From: Rhizophagus clarus
Taxonomy: Eukaryota > Glomeromycota > Glomeromycetes > Glomerales > Glomeraceae
Length of the DNA: 64,000 bases
Direction of reading: 5' to 3'
Assembly: GCA_015698045.1 (NCBI GenBank)
Contig: BLAL01000025.1
Span: 62,001 to 126,000, forward strand
Position 1 is the stretch's first letter, and each line of letters starts with the position of its first letter. Under the pieces are notes generated by a model that made no database searches, was not told where the DNA came from, and saw only the letters and a list, made by a program, of their open reading frames with translations. This document shows, piece by piece, positions 9,551 through 20,743 of this stretch. The translations under genes and the position numbers were made by a program.

Positions 9551-9722
9551 GACACTCCCCTAAACCTGCAAAAAGAGATAATGCTGAGGCAGAAGCGCAA
9601 AGAAAAAAGTGCCCCGGCTAATGAATAGAATCCAACTTTATAGTTGCCAGCTTTTTTCGTAATTATAAAAAAATGCTAGATGCTTATTCACAATTCTAAA
9701 TTGCTATTTAATAAATCAAAAT

Positions 9723-10864
9723 ATGCCTGCTCTACTCCCATTGATTCCTATAATACAAATAGATTCAGGTGAAGCTCGAGATTTAGATGTTGGTATTGCC
9801 TTACAGAAGATATATTACCAGCCTGTTGGCTACCAGAGAAATGCTAAAAAATTGCTTGAAGCTTCTATAAAAACTGGGTATGATTTTACTCTAGATGAAG
9901 TGCATGATTGGCTCGAAAGACAGGCTGTACACTAAATACATAAGCCTCGTCCCAGATATATTCCTCGAGCAAGTTTTTGCTCTATTACTACTCCCAATAA
10001 AGTTCACCAGGCGGATGTTCTCTATATGCCCTATGACAAGATAGGTCAGATTACATACCTTTTTTGCCTTAATATTGTGGATGTGGCTTCGAGATATAAA
10101 GTATCCATCCCTATTGGTGCATATAGTGTCAAGGATAGGCAGGGGATCTTAACTTCAAAGACTATTCTAGAGCGCTTAAAGAGAAATATGATGACCCTGA
10201 GTGTCCTCTTGTCTGGCCAGAAACATTTTTAACAGATAGGGGGCCAGAGTTCAGGGGTGATTGTGAGAAATTAATGAGAGAGCATGACGTAAAAATTCAG
10301 AAGGCCTTTACTAAAGATACTATGGGTATTACTGAAAAATATAATGGTGATCTAACTAGAAAATTGTTTCGTCCACAAGATGCTTCTAATCTTTTGACTT
10401 TACACTTAAATAAAATATCCCGAGTTTGGGTAAAGAATTTGCCTATAGTTGTTAAATATTTTAATAATTTTATCACATGCCAGCTTGGTATTTCTCCTGA
10501 TGATGCAATAGTAAAAGAAGAGGTCTTGGCTAAACCTTCTTATCCTTGGGATGGCCCTATAGACTTTGATGAAGAGAAGCTTTCTGGTGATGTTCTTGTT
10601 CGATATTTACTATATCCTAGTGATTTAGAGGGTGGGAGACGCTGTGCTGGTGATTTGAATTGGTCACCTCATATTTATCATATCTGTCAATCTATAGTGC
10701 AAAAAAATCAGCCAGTCTTGTACTGGTTGGAAGAAGTCCCATTCAGACAAATTGATAATGATGATTATATACTCAAACATCCTGAAAGATCTTTTGTTCA
10801 AGAAGAATTGATGATTATTCCTTATGATACAGAATTACCACCTCAATGGGTGCTTACGAATTAA
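9723..10864 (+). pseudogene. Polinton/Maverick-type integrase (rve fold), broken
   Basis: The N-terminal part from the ATG at 9723 has a segment with YYQP, LLEAS and DEVHDWLERQAVH, then an in-frame TAA at 9933-9935. The same frame continues with HKPRPRYIPRASF and HQADVLYMP. This matches the N-terminal and linker pattern of Polinton c-integrases (WL..Q..Y..HKP...QADL), not that of Gypsy elements. The first catalytic D is in QADVL. After a one-base frameshift near 10175-10190, the second D is in TDRGPEF and the E in GITEKYNGDL. The rest, to 10864, resembles an integrase C-terminal region. One stop and one frameshift make this a pseudogene. It sits directly inside a TIR-like repeat, the usual place in Polintons. 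Confidence 0.8.
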
Positions 10865-10868
10865 ATTT

Positions 10869-11252
10869 TTAAAGTGATGATAGGAAGTCTTCTGTCTCTT
10901 CATCAACTTGTTTATCAGTAATAAAATAATCTTTAGCTAATTTATAGTATAATTTATATAGTTTCATGATGGTGTTAAGAATCTTTGGATCCTTCCCATA
11001 GTATTCTTTGTAGTCATCTTTGATTTTATGATACTTAGATTCATTAGGGAATATGGTCATGGCTAATTTGAGAATATATTCTTGTGGATTCTCTACTTGG
11101 CGCAATTTTTTGATTCTTTCTTTATATGATTGCATAAATTTACCTTCCTTTGGCCTTCTATAATAGATGCCTGCCTTGACAACATTTATTAATGTCTGCT
11201 CTACTTCCTGGTATGTGGGCTTGGTATCAGATAATTGAATTTGTGTACTCAT
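10869..11252 (-). CDS. Uncharacterised 127-aa protein of the Polinton-like cluster
   Basis: An intact frame from the ATG at 11252 to 10869, ending four bases after the convergent integrase remnant. It is charged and helical (KLAMTIFPNESKYHKIKDDY; MKLYKLYYKLAKDY), has no Cys, no signal peptide and no membrane segment, and ends in an acidic tail. Base composition is less AT-skewed than the flanks, which supports real coding. I do not recognise the family. Its position suggests an element-encoded protein, possibly structural or regulatory; this is inference. Confidence 0.6.
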   Translation of the reverse strand: MSTQIQLSDTKPTYQEVEQTLINVVKAGIYYRRPKEGKFMQSYKERIKKLRQVENPQEYILKLAMTIFPNESKYHKIKDDYKEYYGKDPKILNTIMKLYKLYYKLAKDYFITDKQVDEETEDFLSSL

Positions 11253-11324
11253 TGTGTAATTAGTATATATATTACTATATTGTGTAAAGATTTATTCAAT
11301 TAAAATTATTTATACAACTATAAA

Positions 11325-11663
11325 ATGGGCGAAGGTGCTAAAGCAAAAGTGAAATTTATTTGTTATTATCTTCATAATACTGGTGAAATTTGTGGCAGAC
11401 GTAGTACTAGACCTGAAGGTTGCTGATCATATTTCAAAGCTAAGATGCGCTGGCCGTACAAGATTTGTGGTAAACCTACAAAGATAGATAAACCTACAGA
11501 AATAGATAATGACCTATGTAGCGATTGTAATAAGAACAATTATCAGATCTGGCATGTGAATATGCTTTGGGATAATAATAGATTACTGGAAAATGAAAAT
11601 GCTTTGATTCAGAGGCAAATTGATGAATTGCTTCTAAAGCTATCTGCAAATAGAGCTAGTTAG
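11325..11663 (+). pseudogene. Small Cys-rich (zinc-ribbon-like) protein with an in-frame stop
   Basis: An ATG at 11325 opens a frame of 112 codons interrupted by one TGA at 11424-11426; the frame then continues to a TAG at 11661-11663. Cys pairs (FICYY, EICGR, EGC, KICGK, LCSDC) suggest a metal-binding fold. The C-terminal part is a short coiled coil (NRLLENENALIQRQIDELLLKL). It is divergent from the 127-aa ORF, with starts 72 bases apart, so they may share a promoter region. Function unknown. Confidence 0.5.
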
Positions 11664-11754
11664 TCTTAGAGGTAAACTTATCTTGGGTACATGCTCCACT
11701 TTGCTCTGCAACTATGAACATTATATGTTTGCCCTAGAGGTGAGACTTATTTTT

Positions 11755-11945
11755 TTTTCGCCTAGAGGTTAAACTTTGAGGTTAGACTTAGAGGTTAGAC
11801 TTATAGATTAGGCTTAGAGGTTAGACATAGAGATTAGACTTAGAGGTTAGACTTATAGATTAGGCTTAGAGGTTAGACATAGAGATTAGACTTAGAGGTT
11901 AGACTTATAGGTTAGACTTAGAGGTTAGACATAGAGGTTAGACTT
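11755..11945 (+). repeat. Minisatellite with GAGGTTAGACTTA-type units
   Basis: At least a dozen tandem units of 12-13 bases (variants AGAGGTTAGACTT, AGAGATTAGACTT, ATAGATTAGGCTT). Isolated units reappear at about 11690, 12010-12030 and 12170-12185. It lies downstream of the Cys-rich ORF. The rest of 11664-12270 is non-coding AT-rich sequence. Confidence 0.85.
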
Positions 11946-12277
11946 TTTTGTCTTAATAATTGCAAAAGAAAATGCTTTCAGAATGGTTTCCTATATATCA
12001 CTACTTCGGGTTAGACTTTTGAGGTTAGACTTTTTTTTTGTTCTTATGTTTGTGAAAATGAATCGTCTTTAGAATAGTTTTCAGCATATCAAGAAATTAA
12101 TAGTATACTAGAATATGCTCAATACTTTTTTAATCAAGAATTTGGATACCTAGACAGGATAAATTTAACCTCTACGAGGTTAGACTTATCCTGGATTTGT
12201 TTACATTAATGAATCAGCTCTAGAATTAATTCTAGGATAACATAAAAATAAGGTATGTAAATTAGACTTGACAGGTC

Positions 12278-12324
12278 AAACCACGAACACGCTCAGACAC
12301 TTCGGTCCTTGGTGTTCGTGGTTT
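12278..12324. repeat. GC-richer hairpin with 13-bp perfect stem
   Basis: AAACCACGAACAC at 12278-12290 pairs with GTGTTCGTGGTTT at 12312-12324 around a 21-base loop. It overlaps an inverted ACAGGTCAAA (12271-12280), the complement of the TTTGACCTGT inner-edge motif at 9541, so it may mark the other end of the Polinton-like block. It could also be an RNA hairpin or a recombination site. Confidence 0.6.
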
Positions 12325-12344
12325 TCCTGAGAGGCAAGCAATAT

Positions 12345-12660
12345 GGCATACTTTTTTCGTTATATTATTTGGGATTAAAAAAAGGTCAGCGCATTAACAA
12401 AGATGGTGTACATCTTGATCTTGGAAACTTTAAATTTGGGTAAGGGAGATATGTTAACAGGATTCGAGCCCAGCATGATTTTAAGCTTGAATTCGATATT
12501 GGATTTCGATATGATTCCTGGTCTTGTAGGTATAATTTGAGGTTTAATAAAGATATCAAAATTTTGTATATCTGGAAAGTAGCTGGGGGAGGCTACACAC
12601 TATTTTATACCTATACGGATATTTTGTTCCAGAACCCCCAGGCTTGTCTATATAGTGTTA
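12345..12660 (+). pseudogene. Coding remnant of unknown family
   Basis: One frame with a single in-frame TAA (12441-12443) reads as a normal protein: a segment with KKGQRINKDGVHLDLGNFKF, then FKLEFDIGFRYDSWSCRYNL, then AGGGYTLFYTYTDI. The aromatic, beta-rich composition is unlike random AT-rich frames. No ATG-to-stop gene is present. It lies between the integrase cluster and a minus-strand small ORF, so it may be another decayed element gene, but the family is not recognised. Confidence 0.4.
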
Positions 12661-12797
12661 GGTATCATTACTTCAAAAATATCATTCACTTCCTCATCAG
12701 AAATGAGACAGTTGAGAGTAATATCTTCACCAGCAAGAAACTTGTTAAGCTTGTCAAGAGTCTTAGTCTTATTAGGAATCTCAGTTTTATCAGACAT
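12648..12797 (-). CDS. Small acidic 49-aa ORF
   Basis: The frame runs from the ATG at 12797 to the TAG at 12648-12650. It encodes a Lys/Thr-rich N-terminus (MSDKTEIPNKTKTLDKLNKF) followed by an acidic half containing ISDEEVNDIFEVM. Codon choice is balanced, and the composition is unlike the neighbouring frames. It overlaps the end of the plus-strand remnant. It may be the N-terminal piece of a larger decayed element gene. Function unknown. Confidence 0.4.
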   Translation of the reverse strand: MSDKTEIPNKTKTLDKLNKFLAGEDITLNCLISDEEVNDIFEVMIPNTI

Positions 12798-12799
12798 CT

Positions 12800-15700
12800 C
12801 GCTTTCTTAAATACAAGACTCATTATGAGATTTTTGTTCTCATACATACATAACTTCTGGCATATACATACCTTAAAAATTTTCGCAGGAAAATTGACTG
12901 AACTTCCACATACTTCTACATGTTTTATATCCCTTTTTTCTTATTAAATTTGAAAAAAAATTAGCCTTATTGATTTGATTATTTTCCCAAAAAAATCTAT
13001 TTTGAGGAAGAGCAGAATTTTCAAACCTTTTCACATGAAGATTTACTAAAGAGACCATTATTGGTTTTACACCTGGCGATCTTAAAATTGTGAGTTCCTC
13101 AGCCCTTCATAACATATGCTTTTGACGATAATATTTACTTTTAGAACTAGTCTTGTGTTGCTTGTAGACATTCTTTCACATTTTCTCATAATAGTTTGGA
13201 GAAAAAAATAAAGAATAAAGTTAATATATTTTTCAAATATATATGCAAAAATTATTATGTCGCATAAGATTTGTCTGATAATCCACTTATTTTTTGTCAC
13301 ACAATCTCTGGCTCAGCAAAAAAAATCTTCCAAGCTGATGTCTAGTGATCACCTGCTTTGGACTAGCCAAATTATTCAGACTCTGATTCAGTTTCAGATC
13401 TAGAAGATTCTGAATCAGAACAGCAGTAATCTTTATTAAAATTTTTGATATAAATATTTGGACTTAGCTGGTCCATAGCAGGACCCGAACAATATATATA
13501 TAGGTCAGATGAAAATTTCTAAATTTATTATGATCAATAAGCAAATTATTTTAAGTTCTGCTAAGCAAACTCTTATTATAACAAACATCAGAAATGTCAC
13601 TTAAGTTGACGATCATTAATTAAAATAATTTCATGTAACCATTATCGAATATTTTACCCCATAGCTAAAAAAAGAAATTTCTTACACAATGTTTACACAA
13701 ATTAAGTAAATTGATAGTTTGTCATATGTATTATAAATTTCCATCATCATTTCCACTTTAGTAATATTTTTTTTTCTTTTGTTATACAAGAAAATTTATC
13801 TCAAAAATATAATTTTCCTCCTGATTGAATTTAAAAGTAGGTATAAAATACAATTTAAACAGCAAAAATATATGTAATTTTACGAAAGAAAGAAGTTTTA
13901 TTAAGTTAAAAAAGACAGTTAGTTAGTTAGTTTTTGTGTAAACCGCAAAAAACCACTTTTTATAATAAAAAAAAATATTTTTTATTCCTATAAAACTTTT
14001 GATGGAAGCTTTTTTTAACCAGTAAATATTTTATTTTTAGGTGTAATTTAGCAAAATAAACAACTTTCATTAAGCTTAAAAAGGTGATTATTAAGCCAGA
14101 ATTTTTGTTATTTATAAATTTGGTTAAAATTTTTTAATTAGAATGCTAATAAATCTTTTTTTATTTATAAAAATAATATCATTAGATCTATCTTGGTGCT
14201 ATAAATTGTTTTTTAATTGAAAAACTAGTTAAATATAATAGTTTTTTTGTTTATTTAAATCAAACTTTTAATACTAAATTATAATATTATGATGATAATA
14301 CTAATACTTACAATTTATTAAAAGAAATTTAATATTTTTTAGATTTTAATTTATTTGATGTGAAAATAAAATAAAAACTATTTATTTATAAAAAAATTCA
14401 TGTTGGCTGTGTTAGCTGTTAAATCACAAATACATATACTGTAAATAAATAAAAATAAATAAGTAAAATTTTTTTTTATATCAAAATAGCGTTAAAATAA
14501 AAGATATTTATGAAATATTTCAAAAAAATAAGCAAAAGTAAAAGTTTTCTTAATATTTTATTAGTTTATTACATTAAAATAGGTTAATAATAGGCAATCT
14601 TCTTCAGCCAGATTGAACTGAATAAAGCGAAGTTTTTACTTTTTATTGTTTATAAATGTGTTCTTAAGAACTAGACGAACATGTTCATAATTATTAAAAA
14701 TGATGTCACATTATGTAAATGCAGTATTATCTATAACCTGAAAATTTTGATTTCAGCCAAATTTAGGCTGGCATTACTAATTTGGCCAGAATTAAGAAAA
14801 TTTTGGCCAAAATTATGATTTAAAGATCGTTGATTTTAACCATTTGTACTAACTTTGACCAACTTTGGATTTTACATATATACTATAGACTTTAAGACCA
14901 TACTGTATCAATAATTATATTGTGATATCATAGTACAAAAAAACTTCCTTCCAATCTTGTGATATTTCTACTAACTGATAACCTTTGAATTTTTTATTCT
15001 GCTAAGCAATTTTTTTTCTGACATATATAACTTTATTAAGATAATTTAATTATAATAAATATATATATAGCAGTCAAAAAAGATGTCAAATGTAAATCAT
15101 TTACATATTAATAAAAATTAGTGTAACCTTAATTAGGTTACTTCATTTTATAATTGACCGTTAACTTTAATATGCTGTATTATACTAAATAAAGTAATTT
15201 AATAGATTATCATGTACTTTACCAGTTTTTTAAATTGGTTATTCATTTTTACTATTAAAATTTTTTTCTCACATATACGTGAAGTTTATTTAAAAAAATG
15301 CACTTTTTTCAAGATCCTTTTAAAAGTAGGAATGAAAATGTAGTTTTGACAGTCAAAATATATGTAATTTTACGAGAAAAGTAAGTTTTTTTAAGTTTCT
15401 GATATTGGTTATTCAGACAGATTTTGTACAAACTTTAAAAAATCAATAATTTATAATATTCTAGAACGTAAATTTAGTATTTTTGATATAATCATATTGC
15501 TCTTGTATAATAAGTGAAAATTGTTCAGCAGGAGTAAAACTACTTGTAACTCAATTTTCTATATATTCTATCTGATATTTGATAATTTATCTGTATTTCT
15601 AACTTTAAATTTATTGTTTTTTTTTGTTTAGTAACTTCAGAGCGTAATTTAGGCACTTTGATCATATGCAATTCACCCTTATATAATAAGTGAAAATTAT

Positions 15701-16750
15701 TCAGCAAAGTCAAAACTAGTTGGATATCAATTAGTATGATTTTTTATCTAATATTTGTAATGCTTTTAGCATTATTTATAGCATAATTAAATTCAGATTT
15801 TTGAAATTTTTTGCATTTATTCAGTTACTTCAGAACATAATTTAGGTATTTTGATCATAAGAAGATCATCTTTGTGTATTAAGTGAAAATTGTTCAGCAA
15901 GGTCGAATCTAATTGGAACTTGATTTTCTTAATATTTTAATCAGTATGTATAGAGAAATTAGCGTTTGTTATTTATGTATCTATTTAATAACTTCAGAGC
16001 GTAATTTAGATACTTTGGTCATATGAAAATTACCTTTGTATATTAAGTGAAAATTGTTCAGCAGATTCAAAACTATTTGTATATTAAATTATTTAAATTT
16101 TTATTGAATATATGTGAAGTTATTGGCATTTTACGTAATGGCATTGATTTTTGAAACTTTATTTTCTTTATTTTCAATATACAAAAAACATTAATTTCAA
16201 ATGAAAATCCTTCTTGATAGTTCAGTTTGAATAATGACTTTTTTTTTAATGAAAGTGTAGGGATGATTAATAAGTTTATTTTTGCTTTTTAAATTGAAGT
16301 ATTATAATATATAAATATAAAGTTACATTTGACCTGTATTTTTTCAAATTTATTTAAATTTAGGCCAGAATTAAGAAAAGTTTGAACAGAATTAAGATTT
16401 AAAAATCGTCAACTTTGACTGGTTAAATTAACTCTAATCAAATTTAAACTTTATTTATATACTATATATTATAAAAAGATGCTATAATAAAAATTTTATT
16501 ATAGTATTCATAATAAAAAAATTTTGCTCCTAAAATTGTATGACATCTTCCCTGTCTGATAGTAATAGTAAATTAATTTTTTATATCATTGCGAAAAAAA
16601 ATTGTGAAATTAATTCACTAAATATTAATAAATTAATAATATAAAATGATATACCAACTTCAGAATTTTTAATTTTAATTAATATTAATATAATATTAAT
16701 ATATTATTGCTATTTTAAAAATAGTTTTAAAGAAAATTATATTACAGATT
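12800..16750. other. Non-coding AT-rich stretch with diverged repeats
   Basis: No convincing gene. Three internal repeat sets are visible. First, about 13790-13965 is similar to 15265-15460 (shared TATGTAATTTTACGA). Second, about 14780-14960 is similar to 16360-16540 (shared GGCCAGAATTAAGAAAA). Third, four tandem units of roughly 160-195 bp run from about 15440 to 16110. TTTGACCTGT occurs again at 16328-16337. The repeats are old and strongly diverged. Confidence 0.6.
15440..16110 (+). repeat. Diverged tandem repeat, about 180-bp unit
   Basis: Four units share AACTTCAGAGCGTAATTTAG, a TTTGATCATA word and AAGTGAAAATTGTTCAGCA. The last word starts at about 15512, 15688, 15881 and 16044. The spacing varies from 163 to 193. 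No ORF is conserved among the units, so this looks like an old satellite. Confidence 0.7.
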
Positions 16751-16833
16751 GAATGGAACTCTTTTCTGCAGATCTGTAAACCAAATTTTTCACGAAAGAA
16801 AAATATTTTATTTTCATCATAAAGAAAGGATTT

Positions 16834-17118
16834 TTGCTAACAAAACCAGCTCTAAAAACAGCATCAACGTTTTTTACGATCCAAGTTACCCCTACTTCTG
16901 CTTTAAAGAGTATATCTTCTGACCGTTTTCACGATGTTATAGTAGATTTTATCTCAGGACTCATCAAAAGAAACTCAGAGTCTTTCTTTGGCTCAATAAT
17001 AACTTCAGATCCTTCAGCTATAGACGAATTTCTTCGCACTTATAAGGACCAAGTTGTTCCTAAGAAAAAGCTGACACAATATATTGCCACACACCAGTGT
17101 TTTCCTATCGTAGCTTAA
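16834..17118 (+). pseudogene. First ORF of the retroposon, start codon lost
   Basis: The open frame of about 94 codons begins at a TTG, not an ATG. Aligned with copy 2 on the minus strand (an ATG followed by GACTCCTTGACC), the ATG position is AAG here, with a one-base shift. The protein contains FHDVIVDFISGLIKR and YKDQVVPKKKLTQYI. Family unknown. The 150 bases to the next ORF are also partly open, suggesting one original longer gene. Confidence 0.5.
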
Positions 17119-17268
17119 TTGTTAGCTACTTTTTTTAATCTCTTTCTCTTGGACGATGAACACCAGGAAATTTTTCTCATGGATTCTAAAATTCGCTTAG
17201 TGTTAGAGTACGTAAGCAAACAATCTTCTGATATAGAAGATTTAGGGGATCCTATACACTAATCAGAC

Positions 17269-17739
17269 ATGTCAATTAATTTTGATGTGCTTGATACAAA
17301 TTCGATAGAATCATTGGATGAGGAATTACTTGCCACACCCCCACGTAATATCATACCCATACCTGTCACGCCCTTAACCAAATCTCAGAAAAGGAGTGCT
17401 AAGAAAAAGGCCTGTAAGGAGAAACAAAAGTTGCAACTACAAACTCCTTTTGGACTGGATAAACAAGTAGTGTCCACTTTTAGCACAGAATCTCCTGAGT
17501 ATACACCCTCTAAACCTTCTGGTTCAAGGATGGTTACTTTTAATCAAAGTTTACTTTCTCCTCCTTCCACACTCTATAAGCAGCAGTTAAAGCGAGATTC
17601 TAAACCACAATCAATGCCTATAGACAATGGAAAGAAATTAAAACAGAAAACGACAGACAAAAGTTTGAAGAATGGAAATGCTATCATCACCAGATATTGC
17701 CCCAAGGAGAAGAACAAGCACAATTACTCAACCTTGTAG
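17269..17739 (+). pseudogene. ORF1-like Ser/Thr/Lys-rich protein of the retroposon, 3' frameshifted
   Basis: The ATG at 17269 opens 156 codons with an acidic N-terminus (ESLDEELLATPPRN), a Pro/Thr segment (IPVTPLTKS) and a basic stretch (QKRSAKKKACKEKQK). Copy 2 has a matching segment, ITPPATSLSRD followed by AAKKKLKK. The last residues (from about 17690) fall in a shifted frame; homologous coding continues in other frames to about 18200 with several stops. The composition resembles disordered nucleic-acid-binding ORF1 or Gag proteins. This is inferred from composition and repetition only. Confidence 0.5.
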
Positions 17740-18283
17740 TGTACGATATTCTGGCCAAATGGAATAACTATACTCTGTTGGCCAATTTAGGATGATAGGG
17801 TAAGGTCATATCAGTCAGCACAAGAGTGCACAAGAAGTATTTATCTGCCAGGGTTAGACTGATTCCTGACCACAAGTACTTAAAATGTTATAATGGAGGG
17901 GACTGGACTGTCAATTTGAGAGGAATCCCTGTGCAATGGTTTTTCCACTTCCTGGAACCTTTCAGAAAGGAAACAACGCAAAAAGTTTTAAGCTGTCGTA
18001 TATAATATTCCAGAAGATATGACAGATGCCTTTTTATTTCCAAATGGCCGCCCACACCAGTTTTTATTGGACAGTGGAATCAAATCATTTAAGTTAGTTA
18101 AAGAAGTTGATGGGATGAGAAAGCTGATAGGTTACTTCGATACTTGGGATTACGTTTCCACATGCATTAATAACCCCTCAGTTTTGGAATAACATTCAAA
18201 TTTTTTGGTGCCAGTATTCCACCCTTAACTTCAAAAATTTACGTAAATCTGCTTGAATTGGCAATGCAGACAAGTCGTCAAAG

Positions 18284-18472
18284 ATGCCCAATGGGTCTAA
18301 CTTTTCTTTTTCAGGTTTTAATACTAACAATCGCAAGAGCAATCACAATAAAACTCATAAATCTGGACATTCTACCAAGAAGATCAATCAATCAAAAAAT
18401 GACCAGTCTAAGAAGCCAGATGTAAAACATTTAATCGCTAGGCTGAAGGCATTATTAGAATATTATGTTTAG
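18284..18472 (+). pseudogene. C-terminal part of the retroposon ORF1-like protein
   Basis: A 62-codon frame rich in Ser, Asn, Lys and His, ending in DVKHLIARLKALLEYYV. It parallels the 31535-31822 product, which ends in DMNHILAGLKVLLEQFM. The shared amphipathic leucine helix at the extreme C-terminus is the best conserved part of the family. It is cut off from its upstream coding sequence by stops. Confidence 0.55.
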
Positions 18473-18797
18473 TTTAGTTGGGAGGGATAGATAGAAGATT
18501 CTATACTAACTTCTTGTCATACTTAGCATTCGCTTTACGTGATGTTATTTTGTTTTATTAAATCGTAGAATTTTTCTTTTTCTTTTTTCGTTTTCCTTTA
18601 TACCTTGAACAATTCTATAACTAGACTTCCTATTATATTAATGAGAATAGGCTAGAGATATAGTAGTCATGAGATATATTTGTAACCCTATAGTAGGAAA
18701 CGGGTAGGCTTGGTTTCACTGATCTTTTGTATACTTTTTTATTTTTTTTCACTGAATAAAAGCACTTCTTTTGACTAAAAAAAAAAAAAAAATAGTT

Positions 18798-20741
18798 TAA
18801 AAATTTGGAATTTTTTATATTATTATATTTAGATTTATAAAAATCAAAATATAAATTATTGCTAACCCTTATAAACAACTTCTTAAAGTTAACAAGTTGA
18901 TTTAAAATAAAAAAATTACACTTTAAAATTAAAATCACTTAAATGATAAATAATTAAAAGTACAAAAGTTGGTCGCATTCCACGAATATTAATCCAATCA
19001 TTCTAAAATTTTTACTGTAGGTAGATTCGATCTCCCTGAACAACTTTTTAAACATAAAAAAGTAATTTCATTTGACCAAAGTGATGTTATTATATCCTGA
19101 AATTAAAAGAGAAAAAAAAATTTTTTGGAGTTAGTACTGTTTAAAAAATATAATTATCTTTACAAATATTATACTTAGAATCATAAAAATTGAAATACAA
19201 ATACTTTTTACAACTGCTGAACAATTTACTTAAACATAAAAAGGTAATTTCATTTGTCCAAAATTCATTTTATATATGAGTAAAATTAGCAAACAAAAAA
19301 TAAGAATATGAGAATATTATTATAAAAACATGATTTTTTTTATAAATATTAAATACAATATTGTGTTTATAAAATTAAAATGTGTAAAATAATAGAAAAG
19401 AAGTATCAGTTTAAAAAAATTTTTTGTAAAAAAATTTTTTTGATATACGTGTGAAATTAAAATTTTCTCTTTATATACAATAAGAGTTCTGCTACGCAAA
19501 TATAATTATTAAGCTGAAATAAAAATAAGTTCAATTACGCATTTAAATATCTAACTAACTAAAAATTTTATATTAAAATAAGCAAATAAAAGTCTTATAT
19601 AGGGTTTTTTTTTTATATGATCATTAAGCAAACTCAAATCTAACATATTTATATATTGTTCAAGGTCCTGTTGCATGTGACCAAGATATCTTACCTGAGG
19701 GTGAGGGGTAAGCATCTATAATAAAAAAATATTAGCTAATATATGTCATTACCCTTAGAACATTAGTGAAAAAAAAAATACATTAGAAAAATATATTAAT
19801 AAGAGCATTAAGAATAACATGATAATAAAAAAAAAAAATTTCAATAAAAAATACCTTTATAAAATATTTAAGGAGAGAAAAAGTTTTTTGGTAAAAAAAA
19901 AAAAGAATACGAAAATAAATAAATAATTTATGCAATTACATAATCAATAAAATTATCAAATTTTATTAGTTATTTGGTAATTATTCAGTTTGCATATACT
20001 AATTATGCTGCAAATCTTTATCTTTTTTTTTTTGCAAAGTCAAAATCATTTTTCATATTATAACATTTTATGATCAATTATTTGTTGATAAAGCAATACA
20101 ATGTAACATGCTTTTAAGTTCTATTAACAATCACAAATATCAGTTACCTATCAGTTACCTATTGTGCATAGTTCTATTAACAATCACAAGTTCTATTAAC
20201 AATCACAAATATCAGTTACCTATCAGTTACCTATTGTGCATAAGTCAACTAAAGTCATGATTGGATTTTGTACTTAACTTGTATTAATAAAATTATTATA
20301 ATATCATTGATTATATTAAATTTATCAGAGTTTTTAAGTCTAATTAAAGATGATTAATAATCCTTTGGTTAAAAAATTCTCAAAAACAATTTCTTAAATA
20401 AACTCAGCGATTTTTTTTGACATATTTAGGGTTCCAATTGTCTCAAATTCAGAAAGAAAATTCACCCATCATTTTACCTATATTAGGATATTATCACATA
20501 TTTATTCGACCCTAAAGAAAACTATATTTAACTACCTGAATATTATTAATAAATAGGTCAAATAATTTAACATTTTTATTTATAGCAATATACATATTAT
20601 AATATTATATAAAATTTAATCTAATATCTATTTATTTATATATTATTATCATTTGTTATTATTCACATTAATCTATCTGCCATTTATTCACAACCATCAT
20701 CTACACAATCATGCATCCTAAAAAATCCTAAATTCGTATCA
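18798..20741. other. Non-coding AT-rich stretch with local repeats
   Basis: No gene seen. Two or three diverged units of roughly 185 bp share AACATAAAAA(A/G)GTAATTTCATTTG (about 19051 and 19235). A local duplication at about 20110-20241 repeats CAGTTACCTATCAGTTACCT and TTCTATTAACAATCACAA words. Otherwise the sequence is A/T-rich. Confidence 0.6.
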
Positions 20742-20743
20742 TA

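Larger units (their letters stand above)
16760..18797 (+). mobile_element. Poly(A)-tailed retroposon copy 1 (ORF1-like family)
   Basis: Homologous in order to the minus-strand copy at about 31215-34800. Both have a degenerate first ORF, a Ser/Thr/Pro/Lys-rich second segment, a middle segment (broken frames around 17740-18200), a short C-terminal ORF and a 3' region with GAGAATAGGC. Copy 1 ends with AATAAA (about 18754) and a 16-17 base A run at 18779-18795, indicating RNA-mediated insertion. No reverse transcriptase is present. It could be a LINE ORF1 fragment or a retroposed gene family. Confidence 0.6.

Noticed and set aside
12465..12480. GGATTCGAGCCC considered as a tRNA T-loop
   Set aside because: It falls inside a protein-like frame, and no cloverleaf can be drawn around it.
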